A stretch of DNA of 10,275 bases from Clostridiales bacterium (GTDB taxonomy: Bacteria; Bacillota; Clostridia; Oscillospirales; Oscillospiraceae), in the NCBI GenBank assembly GCA_003516765.1, contig DPCD01000108.1:1-10275 (forward strand), given 5' to 3'. The position numbers and the translations under genes were made by a program. This document shows, in pieces, positions 6,369 to 10,275 of the stretch (its first letter is position 1; every line of letters begins with the position of its first letter). The notes under the pieces were generated by a model. It had not been told where the DNA came from. It did not search any database and saw nothing but the letters and a program-made list of their open reading frames with translations.

Positions 6369-8197
6369 CTTTCAATCCTCCCTCCTTTGAAGATGCCGTA
6401 GCCGAAGTGATCGCAGCGCAGGCAGCGGCCGCTCTCCGCGCAGGCCTCCTCGTGGGTCATGCCGCATTCGATGTCTTCAAAATCGCACTTGCGCTGGGCT
6501 GCCTCTCGCTCTTTCGTGTTGACGCGCCCGCGCGGCGGACATACGTCAAGGTGCGGCGCGGGAATTTCCACATCGGTGCGGATCTCATGGTGGAAGCCAA
6601 GCTGCTCGTCAATGTTGGCAGCTGCAACTTTGCCGGCTGCAATGGCGCGGATGGCAGTCGCAGGTCCCGTCACGCAGTCGCCGCCTGCAAAGACGGTTTC
6701 CATGTTGTCGATCTGGCTGGAGCTTTCTGCCATGAAGGTTCCACGGCGGATGGGGATACCGGTCTGCTCAAAGCCTGCAATTTCAACACCCTGACCGATT
6801 GCTACAACGATGATATCTGCCGGGATGCGTTCTTCGGGCTGATCGGCAGTCTCCGGACGGGGACGACCGGTCTTGTCGGCAAAGCCGATGATCTGTGGCT
6901 GTACCCAGAGCGCAGCGGCTTCACCGGTCTCATTCGCCTCAATGCGCACCGGCGCGCAAAGCTCGCGGACCTCTGCGCCCTCTGCAATCGCGCCCTGCAC
7001 CTCGTCCGGAAGTGCGGTCATATCCGCAATTCTGCGGCGATAGACGCAGGTGACGCTCGAAGCGCCCAGACGGACGGAGCTTCTTGTTACGTCCATCGCC
7101 ACGTTGCCGCCGCCGATGACCACGACGCGCTTGCCGGTAAAGTCCGGCATGATGTTGTCACCGATGGCGCGCAGCATCTCAACGGCAGATATGACGTTTT
7201 TGCTGTCTTCTCCCGGGATGCCGGTCTTTTTATCCGTATGCGCGCCGATGGCAACATACAGGCAGTCATAGTCCTTGTGGAGCTGCTCGAAGGAAATGTC
7301 CTTTCCGACCGTCACGCCGGTATGTACCTCGACGCCAGTGGACAAAATGGACTCGATTTCTGCGTTCAGCTTTTCGCGCGGGAAGCGGTAGGCAGGAATG
7401 CCATAGCGGAGCATGCCGCCAAGCTTCTTCTTTTCTTCAAAAATCGTTACGCCGTGACCCATCAGGCGCAGATAATATGCGCAGGAAAGACCGCTGGGAC
7501 CGCCGCCAATGATCGCCACACGCTTGCCGGTAGATGCCTCGCAAGGAGGATTCGGAACATCGCCCGCGTGGTCGACCGCGTAGCGCTTGAGCCCGCGGAT
7601 GTTGATGGGGGCGTCTACCATGTTGCGGCGGCAGCGCGCCTCGCAGGGATGCTCGCAGATGTATGCGCAGGCGGTCGGCATGGGGTTATCTTTGCGGATC
7701 AGGCGCACCGCGTCTGCATAGCGCCCTTCGCGCACCAACGCGACATAGCCCGGAACATCGACGCCCGCCGGACACAAAGACACGCACGGCACGGGATTTT
7801 GAAGAGAGGCAAGGCATCTGTGATGCTTTACATGGTTCACATAGTCGTCGCGGAAGCCCTCAAAGCCGCTTAAAACCAGTTGCGCCGCATCGCGTCCGAT
7901 GGCGCAGTCGGCAGAGGCAACAATCGCGCGCGCGGTCTTTTCAATGGTGTCGACTGTGGTCATCGTACCGGTGCCGTCGAGGACCTGACCCATCAGTGCG
8001 CTCAACTGTCCAAGACCAATGCGGCAGGGCACACATTTGCCGCACGACTGCGCGTGGCAGAGCTGCAGAAAGGTCAGGGACATATCAATGGGACATAGAC
8101 CTGGAGGACTGGACGCAATTCTGCGCTCCATATCCTTGTACAGCCGGTCAACGACCGTCTGCGCCTTGCTCGCGGTTTTGATATCGAGTCTGCTCAA
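6362..8197 (-). CDS. GltD-like NAD(P)H oxidoreductase fused to a NuoF-type 4Fe-4S domain, hydrogenase partner
   Basis: 611 aa, probably the diaphorase arm of the hydrogenase. Residues 40-115 resemble the C-terminal 4Fe-4S domain of NuoF/HydB (SCGKCVPC, Cys52/55/58, and Cys98) without the FMN/NADH-binding part. From about 128 it is like the glutamate synthase small subunit and SfrB: Cys138/142 and CAYICEHPCEARC (Cys177/181/185/189) for 4Fe-4S clusters; FAD loop IIGGGPSGLSCAYYL (229-243); nucleotide loop VIGGGNVAMD (360-369), followed by YRRR (386-389), which suggests NADPH; FAGGDCVTGPATAIRAIAAGK (503-523); and a Cys-rich tail ending RCLRCD. Start is TTG 8197, 10 nt after GGAG in AGAAGGAG; no in-frame ATG fits. 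It overlaps hydA. The likely reaction is electron transfer between NAD(P)H and the hydrogenase. A GltD for glutamate synthase is unlikely with no gltB nearby. Confidence 0.88.
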   Translation of the reverse strand: MSRLDIKTASKAQTVVDRLYKDMERRIASSPPGLCPIDMSLTFLQLCHAQSCGKCVPCRIGLGQLSALMGQVLDGTGTMTTVDTIEKTARAIVASADCAIGRDAAQLVLSGFEGFRDDYVNHVKHHRCLASLQNPVPCVSLCPAGVDVPGYVALVREGRYADAVRLIRKDNPMPTACAYICEHPCEARCRRNMVDAPINIRGLKRYAVDHAGDVPNPPCEASTGKRVAIIGGGPSGLSCAYYLRLMGHGVTIFEEKKKLGGMLRYGIPAYRFPREKLNAEIESILSTGVEVHTGVTVGKDISFEQLHKDYDCLYVAIGAHTDKKTGIPGEDSKNVISAVEMLRAIGDNIMPDFTGKRVVVIGGGNVAMDVTRSSVRLGASSVTCVYRRRIADMTALPDEVQGAIAEGAEVRELCAPVRIEANETGEAAALWVQPQIIGFADKTGRPRPETADQPEERIPADIIVVAIGQGVEIAGFEQTGIPIRRGTFMAESSSQIDNMETVFAGGDCVTGPATAIRAIAAGKVAAANIDEQLGFHHEIRTDVEIPAPHLDVCPPRGRVNTKEREAAQRKCDFEDIECGMTHEEACAESGRCLRCDHFGYGIFKGGRIERW

Positions 8198-8248
8198 GGC
8201 TAGTTCACTCCTTCTGATTTTTTACATACTATTATGCTTTTTTTGATA

Positions 8249-8305
8249 TACTGTATCGCGCTTTTGGTATAGCAATACAGTACCATGGTTTTCCCAATAA
8301 GTCAA
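8249..8305 (-). promoter_or_regulatory. Candidate promoter and operator of the hydrogenase operon
   Basis: On the minus strand TTGACT (8305-8300), 17 nt, then TACTGT (8282-8277) give a plausible sigma-A promoter with a weak -10. A perfect inverted repeat, TACTGTAT (8249-8256) and ATACAGTA (8275-8282) with an 18-nt spacer, covers the -10 and the expected start site, the geometry of a repressor operator. The surrounding 130 nt are AT-rich. The leader to the TTG start would be about 70 nt. No Rex or Fur consensus was recognised. Confidence 0.42.
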
Positions 8306-8358
8306 TATATATCGATATAAAAATATCTATGGATATCACACTTTTTGCCCTTCAGCTA

Positions 8359-8555
8359 TTATTTGCTGTCCCACTGCGGCAAAAGATGAATTCCGTCGCG
8401 TCGGCGCAGCTTCAGCACGCCCTCTTTCTGCATGACGCAGGCAGTCGCGACAGAGTGCTGCGGTTCATGCCCAGCTGCTGCGCCGTGCACACGCGGGCAA
8501 GCCCTGCGCAGACGACGTTCCCTGTCCATCCGGGGTATACCGCCATGGGCGTTGC
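8359..8555 (-). pseudogene. Frameshifted helix-turn-helix regulator remnant (Crp/Fnr-like C-terminus)
   Basis: No intact gene fits the 444 nt between the alanine dehydrogenase-like gene and the hydrogenase operon. Reading on the minus strand, one frame gives LARVCTAQQLGMNRSTLSRL (about 8510-8443) and then the adjacent frame gives MQKEGVLKLRRRDGIHLLPQ ending at TAA 8361-8359. Joined, they read as the winged HTH of a Crp/Fnr-type regulator (recognition helix NRSTLSR, then MQKEG in the wing). Compared with E. coli Fnr spacing, one base is missing between 8446 and 8434. Nothing recognisable as the cyclic-nucleotide/cupin domain is found upstream. It could be the decayed regulator of the hydrogenase operon or a random fragment; family assignment rests on a short segment. 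Confidence 0.4.
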
Positions 8556-8641
8556 TTAACCGTCCGGATGCATTGGGAGTTGGAAGAATACACCCTAATT
8601 CAACCTGCGCGCTTTGCATGGTACAGATCTTTGTGTCATCC

Positions 8642-9844
8642 TTATAACCTGCGGTCAGCGTGAACGCCGCAATCTTCCGCCCAGGAATAAAAATGGGCCG
8701 AGCGCGTATCCGATGCCCGCGGGGCGGGGTCGAGCCGGAAGCCGGAGATTCCAAGCGCCTCTTCCGGGCGCACCCAGGGTTTTCCCTGTACGGCACTCGT
8801 TTCCTCATGCGTCAGAAGCCCCCGGTAGATCGTCAGCGCCCGCCGGTAATAGCCGTCGCGAATGCAGGTCTCCTCCTCGCCGTCATTCAGCAAGCTCAGG
8901 ATCAGCGGCAGCATCTGCGCTGCGTAGGCGACAGACGCAGAGTGTGCGACCGCACCCGGAATATTTGCAACACAGTAATGCACAATGCCGTCTACAATGT
9001 ACCGCGGATCTTCATGCGTGGTCGCGCGGCTGGTCTCGATCGCCCCCGGCTCGTCGTTGGAAATATCCACGATCACTGAGCCCTTTTCCATGAGGGAAAG
9101 CATGTTTCGGGTGATGAGGAAGTCTTTGTTCTCCTTCTGCCATTTGACACAGTTGAGAACGAGATCCGTTTTCGGCAATTCCTCCGCAATATGCGCCCGT
9201 GAGCAGCGCCTGACGCGGACGCGACCGTTATACTGCGCCGAGAGCGCACGGAGCCTGTGCATATTTCTGGCCATGACCGTACAGTTGGCGCCGAGCGCCT
9301 GTAAGACCTGCAGAGCGCCTCTGCCGACTTTTCCGCTTCCGAGAATCAGCGCATGGATGCCCGGTTCCCCCGCAAAGCCGCCGACATATTTTCCCTTTCC
9401 ACCATGGATGGTCAACAGCGATTCCAGCCCGAACAGCGCCCCCTGTTTCCCTGCTGCCTCACAGTTCGGGGAGCCATATCGATGGGAATCCTCCGCCGTA
9501 AATGCGATGCAGCCGCTTTTCATCAGCGCGTCGACCTCCTCTGGGTTTGCCGCCGGATGCAGGCAGCCGAGAAGTAGCTGGCCTGTCCGGATCAGCGGCC
9601 ATTCCTCCGGCGTAAACTCCTTGACTTTGGCGACCATATCGCAGACTTTGAACAGCTCCTGCACGGAGTCTGTCAGAAGCGCCCCTGCGGCTTCATACGC
9701 CTCATCCGAAAAACCGGCCCGCTCCCCGCAGCCGCGCTGTGCATAAACAGTGTGTCCTGCGGCTGTGATGGTCGCCACCTCTTTTGGCGTACAGATCACG
9801 CGGCTTTCACCTCTTTTTGTCTCACGCAAAATCCCCAGAATCAT
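8642..9844 (-). CDS. Alanine dehydrogenase-like oxidoreductase with altered cofactor site and C-terminal extension
   Basis: 400 aa; family members are usually about 370. Active-site positions match alanine dehydrogenase: Arg15 (ESRVICTP), Lys75 (VAKVKE), His96 (GCLHPAA), Asp264 (IVDISNDEPG) and Asn294 (HYCVANIPGAV). The Rossmann loop is LGSGKVG (168-174). The Asp that normally follows the second strand (as in VTVLDxN) is replaced by Ala192-Arg193, which would suit NADP(H). The family ends near EEALGI (366); here 34 more residues follow, Arg- and Ser-rich and without recognisable homology, as if the stop had been lost. ATG 9844 has a good AAAGGAGG 8 nt upstream. The expected reaction is pyruvate + NH4+ + NAD(P)H to L-alanine, a fermentative nitrogen and redox sink. 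The divergent middle leaves room for another amino-acid dehydrogenase substrate. Confidence 0.75.
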   Translation of the reverse strand: MILGILRETKRGESRVICTPKEVATITAAGHTVYAQRGCGERAGFSDEAYEAAGALLTDSVQELFKVCDMVAKVKEFTPEEWPLIRTGQLLLGCLHPAANPEEVDALMKSGCIAFTAEDSHRYGSPNCEAAGKQGALFGLESLLTIHGGKGKYVGGFAGEPGIHALILGSGKVGRGALQVLQALGANCTVMARNMHRLRALSAQYNGRVRVRRCSRAHIAEELPKTDLVLNCVKWQKENKDFLITRNMLSLMEKGSVIVDISNDEPGAIETSRATTHEDPRYIVDGIVHYCVANIPGAVAHSASVAYAAQMLPLILSLLNDGEEETCIRDGYYRRALTIYRGLLTHEETSAVQGKPWVRPEEALGISGFRLDPAPRASDTRSAHFYSWAEDCGVHADRRL

Positions 9845-9869
9845 ACGCTGCGCCTCCTTTCAACAAATT

Positions 9870-9929
9870 TTTTCCTGTTGTGCTGTGTTTTTCTGTTTCT
9901 ATCATACAGGAAAACCGGCTGGTCTGCAA
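9870..9929 (-). promoter_or_regulatory. Promoter of the alanine dehydrogenase-like gene, with inverted repeat
   Basis: On the minus strand TTGCAG (9929-9924), a 17-nt spacer and TATGAT (9906-9901) form a good sigma-A promoter 57 nt before the ATG. A perfect 9-bp inverted repeat, TTTTCCTGT (9870-9878) and ACAGGAAAA (9906-9914), spans the -10 edge and start region. Its upstream arm lies outside the predicted transcript, so it is more likely a protein-binding site than an RNA hairpin. Confidence 0.5.
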
Positions 9930-9990
9930 TACTGATAATACAAAGTCTCAGTTTAATTTACATGTCGGGCAGGAAACCGCATATCCCCAT

Positions 9991-10032
9991 AAAAAAGCGC
10001 AGGATCCGGGCGGTTCTCCGCTCAAATCCTGC
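9991..10032 (-). terminator. Rho-independent terminator of the Fur-family gene
   Basis: On the minus strand GCAGGAT (10032-10026) pairs with ATCCTGC (10005-9999), and inside it a second stem GCGG/CCGC (10021-10018 with 10013-10010) closes a 4-nt loop. The stem is followed within 2 nt by six T (9996-9991). It begins 24 nt after the stop of the Fur-family gene. Confidence 0.85.
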
Positions 10033-10056
10033 ATCTTTCAGGTTTCTGTTCCGTGC

Positions 10057-10275
10057 TTACTTTTCGCGCCCGGTCTTCTGGCATGCCGGGCAGATGCCTT
10101 CAAAGATCATTCTGTGCCGCGTGATCCGATACCCGGATTCCGCTGCGATCGTTTTGTCCGGTGTTGGGTCGTATGAAAACGGGGCATCACAGACTGCGCC
10201 GCAGCCCGTGCAGATCAGGTGATAGTGAAAGTCTGTCCTGCAGTCATACCGATCCGCTCCGGGGACCTTTACATG
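10057..10275 (-). CDS. Fur/PerR-family metalloregulator, C-terminal half (partial, 5' end outside window)
   Basis: The last 72 codons of a minus-strand gene that enters from the right edge. They contain the Fur-family dimerisation domain: RYDCRTDFHYHLICTGCGAVCDAPF, with the His-rich metal site (His17 and His19 of the fragment), followed by the structural zinc pairs CTGC (22-25) and CPAC (62-65). The N-terminal winged-helix DNA-binding domain is outside the window. Family members sense iron, peroxide or zinc and repress transcription; PerR is favoured slightly by the HYHLICxxCG wording, but Fur and Zur cannot be excluded from this half. The gene is followed by a strong terminator, so it is not cotranscribed with the alanine dehydrogenase-like gene 212 nt downstream. 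No matching operator was seen at the other promoters in the window. Confidence 0.85.
   Translation of the reverse strand, partial: HVKVPGADRYDCRTDFHYHLICTGCGAVCDAPFSYDPTPDKTIAAESGYRITRHRMIFEGICPACQKTGREK

Noticed and set aside
6353..7873. 506-codon + strand open frame across the GltD-like gene
   Set aside because: Antisense shadow of a protein with clear FAD, NAD(P) and cysteine motifs; no ribosome site or family signature of its own.
8306..8335. ATATCGATAT-type palindromes upstream of the hydrogenase promoter as an operator
   Set aside because: The stretch is so AT-rich that short palindromes are expected by chance; nothing ties them to a known regulator.

Overview
The window reads as chromosomal DNA of a low-redox, fermentative Firmicute, most likely a gut clostridium of the Oscillospiraceae/Ruminococcaceae type. 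The evidence is a CpI-like [FeFe] hydrogenase, a KDPG aldolase with the clostridial C-terminal VOC-like extension, AGGAGG ribosome binding sites, several TTG starts, and debris of Firmicutes conjugative/plasmid elements (RepA with DUF6017, a DUF6870-like small protein, an IS4 transposase). No taxon can be fixed from sequence reading alone.

Left (1-2466, + strand): a tight sugar-acid operon. It holds the C-terminal end of KDPG/KHG aldolase (cut by the window edge), 2-keto-3-deoxygluconate kinase, and a D-isomer 2-hydroxyacid dehydrogenase, closed by a perfect 13-bp hairpin. Kinase and aldolase together turn 2-keto-3-deoxygluconate (from uronates or pectin) into pyruvate and glyceraldehyde-3-phosphate. 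The dehydrogenase's substrate is not known.

Middle (about 2480-4630): a scar of mobile DNA between two convergent host operons. It contains a structured-looking leader and a DUF6870-like gene (+), the central/C-terminal part of a plasmid/ICE RepA on the opposite strand, and an IS4-family transposase lacking its N-terminus and first catalytic Asp. Two junctions can be placed to within about 10 bp. The RepA remnant carries a previously unremarked-looking array of 23-bp direct repeats (3401-3479). Their period is not a multiple of three, so they look like replication iterons embedded in the coding sequence.

Right (4632-8340, - strand): a two-gene hydrogenase operon. The first gene encodes a 611-aa iron-sulfur/FAD protein (a NuoF-type 4Fe-4S domain fused to a GltD-like NAD(P)H oxidoreductase); the second, overlapping by 7 nt, encodes a complete [FeFe] hydrogenase with all H-cluster and accessory-cluster ligands. 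There are no HydB or HydC genes beside them, so this resembles the poorly characterised GltD-linked hydrogenases rather than the classic bifurcating trimer. A perfect inverted repeat overlaps the candidate promoter.

Far right (8359-10275, - strand): a frameshifted HTH regulator remnant, an alanine dehydrogenase-like gene with its own promoter and an odd dinucleotide-binding site and C-terminus, and the C-terminal half of a Fur/PerR-family regulator with a clear terminator. The likely theme is redox balancing: NAD(P)H may be disposed of as H2 or through reductive amination near a metal/peroxide-type regulator.
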